From the NCBI GenBank assembly GCA_947846985.1, contig CANTUZ010000005.1:49999389-50063388 (forward strand): a stretch of DNA of 64,000 nt, written 5' to 3'. The position numbers and the translations under genes were made by a program. The DNA comes from Fratercula arctica (lineage: Eukaryota > Chordata > Aves > Charadriiformes > Alcidae). Position 1 is the first letter of the stretch; every line of letters begins with the position of its first letter. This document shows positions 48,543 through 62,189 of the stretch, piece after piece. The notes beneath the pieces were generated by a model. That model was given only the letters and a program-made list of their open reading frames with translations. It was not told the origin of the DNA and ran no database searches.

Positions 48543-49262
48543 AGAATCACAGAACGGTAGGGGTAGGAATAGTCCAACCCCCCAGCCAAAGCAGGTTCAC
48601 CTAAAGCAGGTTGCACATGATCGTGTCCATGCAGATTTAGAATATCTCCAGAGAAGGAGACTCCATAACCTCTCTGGGCAGCCTGTTCCAGGGCTCTGTC
48701 ACTCTCAAAGTAAAGAAGTTTTTCCTTATGTTCAGATGGAATTTCCTGTATTGCAATTTGTGCCTATTGCCCCTTGTCCTGTCACTGGGCACCACTGAAA
48801 AGAGTCTGGCCCCATCCTCTTGACACCGGCCCTTTACATATTTATAAGCATTGATGAAATCCCATATCAGTCTTCTCTTCTCCAGGCTAAACAGACCCAG
48901 GTCTGCCAGCCTTTCCTGGTAAGAGATGTGCTTTAATCCCTGATCATCTTTATAGCCCTCCACTGGACTCTCTCCAGTAGTTCCTTGTCTTCCTTGAACT
49001 GGGGAACCCAGAACTGGACACAGTTCAACAGACGCGGCCTCACCAGGGCAGAGTAGAGGGGGAAGATAGCCTCCCTTGACCTGCTGACCACACTCTTTTT
49101 AATGCACCCCAGGATACCATTGGCCTTCTTGGCCACAAGGACACACTGGTGGCTCATGGTCAACTTGTTGTCCACCAGGACTCCTAGGTTCCTCTCTGCA
49201 GAGCTGCTTTCCAGCAGGTCAGCCCCTAACCTGTACTGGTGCATGGCGTTAATTCCTCCCTA
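48543..49262 (-). mobile_element. CR1 LINE, reverse orientation, ORF2 3' part and 3' UTR
   Basis: The + strand begins with the complement of the tail (CAGAATCACAGAACGGTAGG) and runs to the truncated 5' end near 49262 (GGCGTTAATTCCTCCCTAG, the complement of the GGGAGGAATAAC...CATGCACC segment). Its 3' UTR and ORF2 resemble the copy at 13237. It is opposite in orientation to the CR1 1.2 kb to the left. Confidence 0.95.
48637..49244 (-). pseudogene. CR1 ORF2 C-terminal fragment, one frameshift
   Basis: Reverse-strand frame 49244-48933 encodes [20 protein letters not shown] onward through [20 protein letters not shown] and [20 protein letters not shown]. The next part (48963-48637) is in another frame with [33 protein letters not shown] and [14 protein letters not shown]. 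The net shift falls between about 48963 and 48933. Apart from this, the coding is open, so it is a fairly young copy. Confidence 0.92.
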
Positions 49263-51669
49263 GAGAAGGATAGTCTTTCACAAAAGGCTAAAGACTGTGA
49301 CATGACAAGAATAGATCATTGGATCTCTGAAATGATCTGAGAAATAAAATATAAAAGAGATGAGTTACAAGGTAGCCTTCACCTGCATTACTCAATGCCA
49401 TATACATTGCTCTCTCCACAGCTGATAATACTGTATATAATAAATTTAATCTGTTTCGTGGGCAAAGTGCTTTTTGTTTAAACTTACTGGGTGAAATTCC
49501 TCCTTCATTACAAACTGGTAGAAAAGTGTGTCAGAATGCCAAGGACTCAGTGTTTCAATTTATTTCTTTCTTTTCTTCCTCTCTCTAGGGTTTGTTTTTT
49601 TGTTCATCTGCCACTTTTTTTTCTATTTTTATTTCTCCATTATTATTTAATTTCTGACCAATTATGCTCCTCTTCCTGATTACCCATTTCATTCCTTAAA
49701 TTCTATTATGATAGGTGGCAGAAAACTGGTCATCTGACACTGAAGGAGAACAGTTTGGGGTATTTACTCTTAGTAAGACTGAATGTTCAGGCACCTTCCT
49801 CTGAATGTTGTGGTTCCTATACTGGTCCAGGATCCTGTCCTGTGATTTTTAATACTTTAGTGGAAATTTTGCTTTGACTATAGTAGAATAAAAATGATGG
49901 TAGAAAAGTTGATCTGAATACCAAATAGTAATATTCTTTTCTTAATTCCCTTGACATTTTGGGGAATTGCAAAGAATTAGCTATTGATTTGGCAACAAAT
50001 AATTGATAGATAACAAAAATTCATCTCCAAACTACTTTAAACCTCTTCTGATAAAAGAAACCATGTTAAAGGAGGGTAAAAGGGAGGGAAAGAATTTACT
50101 CTCAGATGCGCCCAGGAAGATTGATGTAATATTTGTACCTGTTGTAGAAGGTGAGGTCTCTGTGAGAAGTGGTTAATATACCAGAGATCAGATGCACAGC
50201 AGCTTTTTTTTATATCCAAAGTCTGAGATAATATTTATCATGAAGATCATCTGTAGCAAGAACTGAAGATTATCAAATGAACAGCCTGGATTAGGCAATA
50301 TGAGTATTTAAAAAAGTGAAAACAAATTACATACACAAGGTGTCTGACTGCAGCTAGAACTCCCCAGGGCATTTAAACCAGCATCAAAGTAGCTGGAGAA
50401 GGAAATTATTGTTGTGGAGCATCATGAGTGCAGCAGAATTCATGACTGTGTGGCCTTTGAGCAAGAGCACACTAAAAGAAATTTGCATGAGGGATGTGAA
50501 TGAAACCTAGTTGTAAGCGCAGATTAGAACGATATTTTATGGAGATTGTTTGCTTTTATTTTTTTTTGATTGCAGTGCTGTTTGCTTGCACTATGTAAAA
50601 CCTTAATCTCAAGTTTTGCTAGGTATAGCTTTCTTTTTTATTTTTAAGTCTGTCTTGGGTTGGTTAGCAAGATGCATCACAGTGAAACAGCAGGGCTTTC
50701 TGTATTGCTAGAGGTAAAAATTCAGGAGAATACGTTACACAGGTAGTGGAAAAGGAGCTGCACCTTGAGACACAGGTGCTGAGAGTGCTCCCTACTGCTC
50801 CGTTAAGCATCAGTATGGAGACTGTGGCTGCCTTTGGGAAGGAATTCCCTCTGGCAGAAGAGTCCTCTGTTCTTCCTGCTTAAAAGCAGATGGCAATGAG
50901 GCAGCCCCCATCACCAGGCAGACCTGGATATGCTGCGTCTCTTTAGGCTGAAGATTACTTTAATCCAGTAAACCGTTGTTCATTTCAGTCATCCAGATAT
51001 TTGAACTGCTTTACAGTAAAATAACAGTTATTGTGGGTGTAATCTCTGCATTTTTTCTATAAAGCAAGTGAGCAGTACAAACAATGGTGATTTTATACAA
51101 CATGAAATGTAGTAGCTAACGTAGGTGAACTAAGGCTAAACTGTGAATATATTTCTAATATATTAAAGCATTGTTTTATATTGGCCATGTAGGCTATTAT
51201 ATATTGTCATAATATTATTTCGAATAGTTTTCTAACATTGTTATATTATGGAAGTGCCTATGATAGTTTTTGAAAAGAGCTATATGAGCACAGAATGAAA
51301 GAGAGCTCTGCATCATTTGGATGCCGCAATGAGGGAAGCAATATTTTAATTTAATCCTCTTGATTTATAGCTATGACTTTTTTTTTTTGCTGTTTTTTTT
51401 TTTATTGGGCTGATTACAAGAGTATTTGACCACTTCACAGTCATTAACTCCTTTAGATGCATAAAGTAGCGAGATGCCTCTCTGAACGCAGACGGCTCTG
51501 ATCAATACTTAAAAATACGGTACCTCATAACGAAAATAGCAGAACACTGGCTAACGTATTAAATAACCAAGCAGCACAAAATACTGCACTCCGAAAAGGG
51601 TTTCTTTAGTGAGACTTAATGTTTAGACAGTAGATTCTGAAAGTGAGTAGGTCATTTGCTTATTTTTGC
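49263..51669. other. unique noncoding DNA
   Basis: No repeat family recognised. A somewhat GC-richer stretch at 50740-50950 has no clear splice sites. T-runs lie near 50560 and 51380-51400. Confidence 0.5.
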
Positions 51670-51775
51670 AACTCCTGTTGTTTGATTATTACTCCAATTT
51701 TACAAAAAAGCTGAGGTAGAAAGATGAAGCATTGATATAGTTAGGAGTTAGAACCTCTTTCCTACTGTCTTTGAT
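51670..51775 (+). repeat. MIR-like SINE fragment
   Basis: ATTACTCCAATTTTACAAAA, then AGCTGAGGTAGAAAGATG and TTAGGAGTTAGAACCTC, follow the MIR order (attatccccattttacagatgaggaaactgaggc...agaggtt...). A further phrase at about 51851 (GCTCTTTGAGGATAGAAG) resembles the 3' end shared by MIR and L2. The copy is very old and the call is tentative. Confidence 0.5.
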
Positions 51776-53859
51776 CTGTAAATCTGAGCATTTTTCCCCA
51801 CAGAAAGCACCACTTAGTCTATTTAAATTCATTATCGCATATCTTTATAGCTCTTTGAGGATAGAAGATACTACAATTGAAAATCATCATAACTTGTCTA
51901 AAGAGAGAAAAGCTGCTTTAGTCATGGGGGTTAAATATAGAGAAGTAGTGATGGTCCTCTCTTCAGTCCTGTACACTTTCTTAAAGACAAAGTAGCACTT
52001 TTTATAGCAAGGGGTTAATAGCTAAACTAGCCAATATTGACCAGTTGCCCAACTATCCTTATTTAGTTTTGCTAGGCATACTAAAGTTCCAGCACTGCAC
52101 AGTCTGTATGTTTTGAGCTGTAAGTGTAAGATCTTCCTATTTCTCCTGTCCGGGGCACTTCTAAGTATATATTAAGCATTGCAACTAGTTGCTGAGTTAC
52201 ACAATAATGGGTAATGTTGGCAAATATCCCCTAGTAACAGATCTGAGAACCACCCTAGTCCATTCCTTTACTGCAGCTAAAAGTTGAATTTAAGATTACC
52301 AGCATGAAAAACAAGTGTTCTTTTAGTAGAAATTGTAATTTGATACTGAGTTGGTGGTCACTTAAAAATAGAGTTTCAAAAAGAAAAAGGTGGCATGGTC
52401 TGAAAAGAAAAAAGTGAAAAATGAGGCTTGCACACCAAATTGAATTGAACTTTGTTAGCAGTAACATATTCAAGCTCCATATAAACTTTATGCATCCTGC
52501 ATGGTTGCAGAGTGAAATCAATGATTATTCACTTGCTTAACTCAAAATTCTAATTAACATGATTAGCAGCAAAAAAGTAGAAACTGTATGCTGGGTTTAG
52601 GAATTTCTGTCAAAGTAATGACACCATTGCTGTACCTGCCAAACATTCTATGTCAGAGTCAGGTGATCAGGCAGTGCTAGCTAAAGAACCTCTTGAATAT
52701 TAAGCCAAGATCAAATGATAGCTTGCACCTTTCCTTAACTCCATGTTTGGGAAAATTGTCTTCCTCGCTGTTTTGTTCTGTAATACTCCCAGGCTTTTTT
52801 TCTTCTAATGATTCTGTTTCAGACAGAATGCCACCAGAAGTGTTTTTCTAATGACCTTTCCACTGGCCCAGTTAATAGGATCATGAGATTCAAATAACAG
52901 ATGAAGATTGCTAACAAAATCTGAATTAACCAGACGTACAGCCATTTACAATAGTTGTATTTTTTCATTTCCATTTCTGTTTGATTAAAACCCCACAATA
53001 TGAATAATGTTTTACAAGGTGAAAAGTGAAATCTGATTTTTGTGGGATTTAATCTGATGCATGGGAAACGTAAACCTAGTCTTCTCTTAGGAGTGCTTTC
53101 CTTGAATTTACTGGCACGCATTTTCAATTCCAGTTTACGGAATGTGTTCTTCAGCTTCCTAGATTTATGGATGTGGTGAAGGAGGAATATTAGATGTTAC
53201 TTATCTTACTTACTAAAGTTTCAGATTTTCCTGAGGCAAGTGTGAACAAAGAATTTCCTGTAGGAGACGCTACTGTGGAATTCAGTGAGAATTTCAGAAT
53301 TAAAACTGTAAACTATGACATCTGCAGAATGAAATAACAGGGAGCCTTTATTCCATCATGCTTATAAATGACTTCCTGAAAAAAGATACAGTATTCTAGG
53401 TTCTCATTGGATATCACAATATTCATTCCTTATTTTCAAGTTAGGCAACAAAAAACTGTTGACACAATTAGCTATAATCAAGGAACATGTAAAAACTGAA
53501 GTAGGGATCATCCAGATGAGAAAATTTTATTAACATCTTCATAATGAAGGACATAGCCTCCATTTTTAGTCTAAGAAGCAGATTTCAGTGTGTTTTTCAG
53601 TCATTTGTTCCTCCTGATCTCTGGAGTCATTATAGAAGAAACAAGAGAAATAGGGAAAAAAACTAATATTTTCTGAAAACAAAGCACTTTTGTAAATATA
53701 GACTGATCTGAAACCTCTTAATTCTGTTGGAAAGGTGCTCTCTGACTCTCAAGACAGGTGTTGGAGCTTTGCCTTAGTAATAGGTTGCTTGTCCATTCAG
53801 ATACATGAAGTTATATATATACTTGAATTTTTGTTTCTCTTGTTTTCATATTAGCTTGG
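51776..53859. other. unique noncoding DNA
   Basis: No recognised repeat or exon, apart from the possible L2/MIR 3' phrase at 51851. Confidence 0.5.
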
Positions 53860-53901
53860 ACAGAAACTTCTTTAGTGTTGACAGAAACTTCTTTAGTGTT
53901 G
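53860..53901 (+). repeat. perfect 21-bp tandem duplication
   Basis: ACAGAAACTTCTTTAGTGTTG occurs twice in tandem (53860-53880 and 53881-53901). The copies are identical. Confidence 0.93.
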
Positions 53902-56900
53902 ATTAAATTGTATATATGTATTTTGATGATTTACACATTACTACAGATAAAACATGAACTTCAGAAGTGTTGGAAACAACTGAAATGAAAGAGAGGAAGA
54001 ATGCAGGAGAGTTATTTTTTGGCTATAATAGTTAGGGTCTATTTGGAAAAAGAGAGTTTAATTACTTCAATTGAGAGGGAGTTTTATGTATGGTGCTCAG
54101 AATCATGCCTGCCACACTGTCATACGAAGAATGCCACAGTTATCTCTAGTGTCCTGCAGGCAAAAAGGACAAATTCACTCTCATTGTTATATATCATGTT
54201 CTCCACTTGAAGAGGCTGCATGTTCCCTAGTCATGCCTCTGAATTTAGTACATGTATGAAATTATATTGAACGGGATATGTAGACAACTGCGTCAACCCT
54301 TATGCTTCTCTATACATACCTATATTGATTATAATGAGTATTAAAATGAAACTGAATTTGTGAGGGCTGTAAAACTTATCAATGGTAAATCAATTTTGAG
54401 CTTCTTAGCTTTAGTATCTTATTCATATTTTAATAATATTTTAATGAATTTTACTGTTACTCCTATGACAATTGTAATAAAAGTGTGCACACACCATCCA
54501 TTAACATCACCACTCTTAACTTTCTTAATTTTCTTAGACAAACCTCACTGAAATAGACATTTGCCATACTTCTTCACCTCCTTCTTTTCCCCTCTTCAAA
54601 ATGAATGTAGTTCATACCTAAGGATTGCTATGGTCAGAAATCTTTTTTATTTCCAGTAAAATATGCTAGGGATGGAATGGTTATACTGTATAAATCTACA
54701 TAAATATTATGATGCTATCTTCAAGTGCATAATCATGTTTTAGTCGTATCCTTATATTCACCATCCATTGAGACCTTGCCTCATTCATAGCACAGAACGA
54801 CTTAAGGAACTGCAGACAAAGAAATTCTGGGATATTTTTTGAATGCTTGTCTTTGCAACTGAAAGAACTTAATTATTTATTTTTTTTTGGCAGTAATGTC
54901 CTTTAGATGTAATACATATACAGTTTTTTCCTGCTATTATTAGGGAGTTTAAACTCTGTCGGTGAGTACTCAGAACTCCCAGTAAAAACAGCTGGAGATC
55001 TGTATATGGAGGGGAAGCAGACTGTCGAGTTCAGCTCAGCAGTGCATCTGAGAAATGAGGGTGCTTCCCTAGACCTTTTTTTTTCCCTCTGGCAGTAGGT
55101 AGTGTAAAGAGGAGAGATGTTAAGGACTAAATACTTCAGATGCCCTGACTTTTGTTGCTGTTTTCGTATTTTACAGTCCTTCCGTTTCTCTCCAAAAGAA
55201 ACAGTTATGCATTTATAATATGACTTTTGTTTTGGTTTGTTTTCAATTGGTATTGTCTATATAAGTTAAAAGAAGAATTGATTTAACTTTCCAATTTTTT
55301 CCTCCCTCAACTCTGAAGAGACGTTTTTGGTCTCCTTTGATGTACTCTTGCTCTCCTCCCTCTGTATTTAATCAATGCTACTGTATTCACTTGGTCTTGT
55401 AGTTCTGTCCTTGCAAGCTTCAATAGCCTCATCATATTTGGTTCTGCTAAAGACCTCGTGGAAAACACTGAAAAACATTCTTCTTGGAAACAATTCTGCC
55501 AACGTCTCATTGCTTTCATTTGCATCAAATCATGATTTTTTGTTTCGCTTGTTGCTGACTCACCCTGTCCTTCTCTACCCCAGATATGTATAGCGGTTTC
55601 CTGACACCCTCTGTCATTCTGTCTTCCAGATTGGTGTTCTAGTTAGTAATTAGTCCTTGTCCTTGTGTCCTCTAGCTCTATTCCCACTCTGTCCTGAGGA
55701 AGTGATTCAGTAGCTCATTCTGCTTAAGTGTATTCTGTCCCTGCTGTTTGTTCCTACGACTGTTTATGGAGTTGCATGATGAAACAGATAGATTACTGAT
55801 CTATTTTTTAAATATTTTGCCTTTACGGGGAGGCTTGTTATTAACCTGGGAGTTATAGCCTGGTTCCCCAGAGGTCTTTGCAGTGAGTGGAATTACACCA
55901 GCACAACTGAATGCTCATGTTCAGGGGATGGAAACATGTGGCTGGGGACACAGGCGGCAGGAGTTTCCCGAGAAAGACGCAGTTACCAAGAGAAATGGCT
56001 GTGGAACAATGGTGTATATTCCTTGTCATCTCTCTCCAGATCTTTTACTTTAATGATTACATTTAGCCAACTTTCTGAAAGTTACAGGCCCTTTCAGCTC
56101 ATCTGTTTCTGAGTGATCTCCGTGAGTCTGTATTAACCAGTCCCTCCAGGACAGGAGAGTGAAAAACAACTGTGCTTATTGACTTCCTCATTTTGAAGGA
56201 GCTAAACTGTTTCCAGCAATTAAAGGTAATTTGAAGTTCTCTGGGAAGTGTAAAAATTGGAGTAAGCAATAATAGTCCCTCTTGTTTCCTAGCCCTGCAG
56301 GGATTAAGCTGTTGCGGACTGACAACTCTCTTTTTTAACCTTTGTATGGCCTCCCAGAGATTCATGGCCCACAGTTAGGGAAAACCAGTACTAATCTAGT
56401 GTTCTTCCACGTCTCAGGTGCCACTTTTCTGTGAATAAAATGCATCATATGATCTTCTGTTATGACTCTTCTCTTCGCTTTTGGAACACCATCATTCTTA
56501 GGAGAAATGCAACATGCAGTATTGATATTACTAGGAGATTTATGGCAGGAATGTGAAGCCATGCATAAAGCTTGTTAAGCAGTTCAAGAAAACAGTAGAT
56601 GGAAGCCCAGGATGCACGATCCGATTGGACAGAACCTCAGGGCAAAGGGATGACAAGAGATGACATAAAGATGGCACCTTTTTAACTAGTATTTGCTCTT
56701 GGTTGATCTTTGCAGTCTGTTTTACTGTCAGAGATACGTGTTTTATAAAATTATGCCAAGCCAGTCTTGCTATAGGAGGAGCTGCTTCTGTTCCACTGTA
56801 AGCATGATGACTTGTCAGGGATTTTATTTTTGATGGGGATGATGTAAGGTGCAGAAAGTAAGTTGTTGGGCTGGCTTTCCAATGTAGAGTTTGTGATCCT

Positions 56901-59141
56901 GTTACTTACAAGGCATGGGTATTCTTCCCCATCAGTGGACAAACAAGACCGCAGTTTCTTCTCTTATATATTTTTTTCTTTTTAGTTTTATTACTTACAC
57001 TGACCAGCAACAAGAAAGTTGCTTTCCCTTCTCTTGCCTTGCAGTCATATATAGACAGACAAATTTTCTGTCTTTATTTTAATAACTCTGTATGTCACCA
57101 ACAGAGTGTCCCTGGTCCTCACTTTGGGCCTGTGTTCACTTTTAATACTTTGCTAATCTACCTCGGTGTGATGGCAACAAACCAGCAATGACCATTAGAT
57201 CTAGTGCTGTGGTTTTTGTTGTTAGGACAGTACATCTGCTGCTGTAGAGGCTTTTTGCCTTTTGTCTTTATCCCTTGCTGATGCCATGCTTTTGGCTGCT
57301 TAATGGTTACTTTGCTATTGAACTCCACAGGGGAACATATCCCCAGACATTTTTCTAACCTCATCCAGAGAAATCTGAGAGCTCTTCTCCCTGTGTTCCC
57401 AGCAGGAGCTTCCTGCTTGCTTTTTATGTTTCAGCTACTACACACACATACTTACGTTTGACTCCTTTGGTAAAAGCTAACCTAATGAGCTGTCACAGAG
57501 AGCAGCTAATGGCACTGCAGCCTCAACCCCTTTCCCTATATAGTTTTTCTTATCTACTTGTGAAGTCTTTCTGCACTGTGTGATTAATTTTGCTAATCTC
57601 AGACTTTTAAATTAAGCATTAATTATTACATTTGGCTATTACGCTGAGCATTTGAGATCTGCATGGCCTTGTGCTATACATAAATTTTTATATTGGTGTA
57701 CTTAAATATAGTGCTATAAGTTATTAATTGGTAAACAACCACTGAAAATTTACTTCACACACAGGTTATTCTGTAGACTACTGTTGTCCTGGGGAACAGC
57801 TGTTCCATCTCATTAAAATTGTCTTGTTTCCTGACACATCACATATTTGGGGAACAGTGGGTCAAACCCACTGAGGGATATAGACCTAACATATATGCTT
57901 AAATTTTTTCTCAGCATCTCTCTGGAGCTGATCCCAAACTGGCTCCATCTCAAATGTTCTTGCTGTTACTGCTTATCACAGTAAATGATTCCCATCAGAA
58001 ATTCTAAGCCGTTTCCTGTGCTGCAAGACATCTCTCAATATGAGAGTGTGGGCTTGGTATGTTGGAATAAAATGAGGTATATTCACTGATTTCTTTTCAA
58101 GTTTGCAGCAATGTAAAATTTGATGCTTAGCTGGTATGACTATGATTTGATATGTGCCATTAAATGGCTGGTTCAGTCATGCAGTATTTGCCTTCACCTT
58201 TCTACAGAATAGGAGGGATTTTTCTTCTCTTATGTTTTACTTCCTGATTTCTTTTCTGTCAGTGTGTTCGGTCACATAATATGTTCAACTAACAAATGAA
58301 TTTGACAATTAAGTTCTGCTATTACAATCCATAGGATGTGGGAGGTGTTCAGATATAACTTTGAGGGAACAGGAGAAAACCCCAAGAAAATCAGACAGAA
58401 AGGTTAAACCTGAGACCAAAGTCAGCTCCTGCAGGGCACTGTACCACTCCAACATATCCTTCGTTTTTGGAACAACAGTTCGTGTGCCATTCCATTAAAC
58501 AGATAATTTCTATGAGCCCCGGAGCATTCACAGAAATTTTTTTGTACCACTTCAAGTAATAAGAACACTTCATACTGTGAATATTCTTATGTTCAGTTTC
58601 AAGTTATGAGGCTTTTGGGCAGTCAGTGCTTTCCAAAACTCAAGCCTCTAGCTTTGTGCTGCGTTCCATAACTTCTTGTGTCTTAAGGCATGTAAGAGGA
58701 AACATTGGCTGCATTTTGAAACCAAGACTGTAGAAAGTTGTTCTGAAATAATCTTACCGTATGCATTTCGTTTTCTCTTCTCATAGTGCCTATTACACTC
58801 CAAGCTCATAAAGCACCTGGACGTGTACTTAATTGAAAAGCTAATCAGTAGTGCTACTTTATTCGTGACTCTCACATGCGAAGAGCTTGCCATGAGGGAG
58901 CTAGAGCCTTGGAAATAAATTATGAAAAAATAAGAGGTAATGTTAAAAATACTGTGTTTTACCTTTTTTCTTCTGAATGAAAGAAGAAAAACTAATATGG
59001 AGACTGCTTGATTTGGTTTGATTTGTGGCTTAATGGTAGCCTCCTTTAATGTATGTCTTCAGAAAGTGTAGGGTTCTGAAGAGGAACTATGAAGATGGTG
59101 ACCAGAGTTATATGGACAGTAAGCAGCAAGTGATCAATGGT
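53902..59141. other. unique noncoding DNA with weak reverse-strand frames at 56099-57364
   Basis: No repeat family recognised. Four reverse-strand frames of 63-88 codons lie in 56099-57364 in a slightly GC-richer context but show no retroviral or host domain. A strong donor-like GTGAGTAC at 54962 sits 18 bases after an acceptor-like site and is considered chance. Confidence 0.4.
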
Positions 59142-59178
59142 GAATTTAATAGAATGGATCCAGAATTTAATAGAATGG
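59142..59178 (+). repeat. 16-bp direct repeat with 5-base spacer
   Basis: GAATTTAATAGAATGG occurs at 59142-59157 and 59163-59178, a 21-base period. Confidence 0.9.
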
Positions 59179-60069
59179 GAAAGACTGTAAGAATAAGAAA
59201 ATAAGATACACATATATGCTGTTTCTTAAAGAACTTCATGATAATCTAGGTTTAGACATTTGGAATTTTAAAATTTTAACTGCTTGCTTGCTTAAGTGAT
59301 ACATGCAGTGTGGGAAATGCAATTACATTGCTGCAAGTATAGCTACAGCAAGAATATATGCTGTAGACAAGTATTTAAAATGACAACGATACACACAAGA
59401 AACCTGACAAGTTGTGAAAATTGCAACTATATCACTTCTTGCATGATATTCTGGGAACTATGTTAAAAGGCAACAGGACTAATCCTAATGAAACATGACC
59501 TCTCCACTGTCCCATACTACAAACTGAGTCTGACTGGCTGCTGCACTGGTGATATTTTCTAATCCAGTTTAATGGATGCCAGCACTTGCCTGGGCAGCTG
59601 CTGAAACCTCCCATTGATTGCAACCTATGTCATCTTTTCATCTGCTTGTTTTGCATTTCAATTATCATCTCTGCCTCATTTTGCCTCTTCTGATCAGGTG
59701 GGTATCCAGCAAATGTCTACTCTCAAAATAATCCCAATATTGCATGTAATTCCCTGTAATGATTCTATGCCACCTCCAGTTCAGATTAGGCTTTTGTCTC
59801 TGTTAATAACTAAATCGCAATTTACAGATAAAACTTGTTATTTGCTCTCCGTGTTTTCCAGGCTCTGTCTGCTCATTGCTCCTCACTCAGTTCTGATTCT
59901 TTACTGCACTTTCATTTAAATCTGTGATGGTCAAAATCCCTCCTCTGTGTATAGAACATAAATTTTTCCTTACTATATTCTTCATAAAAGAAAGTTGAAC
60001 TCTCAGCTCTTAGTTTTCAAGAGAACTAAGATGCCCAATTTTTTTCTTTTACAACTGTTTTATATTACA
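59179..60069. other. unique noncoding DNA
   Basis: Nothing recognised. The 101-codon frame at 59614-59919 is pyrimidine-driven. Confidence 0.5.
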
Positions 60070-60240
60070 CACTCTTGGGTATGTCACTTAAGCTGTCCAT
60101 GCCTAAGTTCAATGGTCTTTAAAATGAATGACATAATACTTCATTCACTGGATTGTTGTGATCTAACTAATGAATCCTTTGAAAAATCCTTTGAAGTTCT
60201 CATTTGTAAGGTGCTTTATAAATATGTAATAGTCATAGCA
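60070..60240 (+). repeat. MIR SINE fragment
   Basis: GGGTATGTCACTTAAGCTGT, then CCATGCCTAAGTTC, AAAATGAATGACATAATAC, GGATTGTTGTGATCTAAC and GTGCTTTATAAATATG, follow the MIR 3' half closely (gggcaagtcacttaacctct, gtgcctcagtttc, aaaatggg...ataatacc, gggttgttgtgagga..., gcgctttg). It is the clearest MIR copy in the window and overlaps a 114-codon frame that is therefore rejected as a gene. Confidence 0.75.
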
Positions 60241-62189
60241 ATAGATTTGTTTGATTTCCTGGGTTTCAGCCCAATACCGTATGGATTCGTGACTTCCGTT
60301 TTGTTTTATTCTCCCCACATACAATGCTTCATTTTGTAGGTCATAACTAAGTTATTTCACATCTTAATTCTACCTCTAAGCAACAATTGTTTCATGTGCA
60401 TACTTGTATCAAAGAGAATTTTAAAGATTCGTTTTTCATATTCCATATGAAACACTGGAGTCCTTAATTAGAAAATGAGCCCCTTGAAAAAATGTAGATT
60501 ATTTTCCTTGCAACCTTGTCTGCAATTTAGAAGCATGCACTGAAAACATGCTGTTTACAGGTGAGGCATACTTCCTGGAGTGAGAGTCTTAAATGGGCCA
60601 AAATGCGTGGAAGGTTACTTATTAATACTTTTTGGTACTGTGAAATATTTCAAAGAGGGTGCCAAAATCCCAGCTTACTTTTTGACCTTAGCTTCATGCT
60701 TTTTGGTGAGGACAAAAAACCCCATACCATACAAGTGCTGTATGTGTGCCATTGTTTCTGGAATCTAAATCTAGAGAAACCATATAACAGTGCAGAATAC
60801 AAAATTGTGACAGTAACTATTGAAGAACATTTAAATACAACTGTAAGTGTAGTTTTAGACTGATGTAATCTGATTTTCAACAGGTTCCTGGATTTGAAGG
60901 CATCATTCCTGTTCTGCTGAATGTTATACGTTACTTAAATGTCATAAGTGAAGAATTACCCATTTCAATTTCCTTCCTATACTAAAATCTACTCCAGTTT
61001 TGTATGTAACAAGTATCTAGCCTCACAATGTAAGTAAATCTCATATATAAGTAAAACCATGCTATATTAAATTAAATCCTCCTCCTGTGTTGTAGTAAAA
61101 TACTCCATTTTATTTATATCTTATTTATACTTTTAGCTTGCTTTAATTTAAAATTATTCCATTAGCAAGATCATGAGAACGAGGAAGTAGGACAATTTAA
61201 CAGCCAAAGTGGCTTTTCAGAAAATTGCACAAGTTATTGGCATCATTCACAATTTGCTAGGCACCATTATATCTAATGTAAGATGACTTCATTAAGGCTG
61301 AAATATTAGCTGTAGGAGGGGCAGCCAACTGGGGCTATAGTTCTCTACCTAACTGTTGCTTAATCATTTCTATTCATCAGTCAAGAAAGGATTGTTCGAG
61401 AATTAAAGAACACTTACTTATCTATGCAAATATAGACATCACCAATTGCTGAGTTTATGAAACTAAAAGAACACAAGAGGCAGCAAGTTTGTAATATGTC
61501 TGAGAACAATATTAGGATTATGTGAGTTTAGGGAATAAAATTGGGAAAATTATTAATAGACTGTCAGAGAATAACACCTGTAATACTATAGTAAGAATTA
61601 CTCTGCATATCTTTCACGTTCCTTTACAAATATTGGAAACACAGTGTTTGCAAACATTAATTAAATCCTCACTGTTCCACTGTTTTTAACCCTGCTGTAA
61701 TAAAAAGCTGTGTAGTAGTATCTTTTATAGAATGACAAACTCTCTCCTAATCTTGAAAATGAAAAAAAAATAAACAAAGCCTTTTTTCAATGTTTATATT
61801 TAACATATAGTAGTACCTCGGGCATTTAAATATTTACTTGTGTAATCATATTAATCACTGTGATAAGTTTATAGCATGATCAAAATGATTATGAAGCCAC
61901 AAAGTTTAAAATTTAAGAAACATTTTATAAAAGATGAGAATAAACTTTCAAATTGAACTTTTTATCCTTTAGCTATATAGTTTGCACTTACAAATGGCTT
62001 CTTACAGGGGTGATGCAGGTTTATAATAGGAATATAATTATCTACTTTTGACATGAGGTACACACCATAGTTTCACATACCGTTGTTACGTCTGTTGTTG
62101 AAAGGATATAAGTATTATTACAGTGTTTAATATTTGTCTGTTTCCTGTAATTTGGGAAGCAAGCAATGAAAGAATAAAGAAGATACTGA
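60241..62189. other. unique AT-rich noncoding DNA
   Basis: Very AT-rich with no recognised repeat family or exon. Confidence 0.5.

Noticed and set aside
54944..54961. 18-base segment between an acceptor-like and a strong donor-like site
   Set aside because: It is too short to judge and sites this close are expected by chance in 64 kb; no other support.
55307..55593. Overlapping 72-73 codon frames on both strands
   Set aside because: No domain, no splice sites and stop-rich continuation on both sides.
59995..60339. 114-codon + strand frame
   Set aside because: It overlaps a MIR SINE fragment, which explains the sequence.
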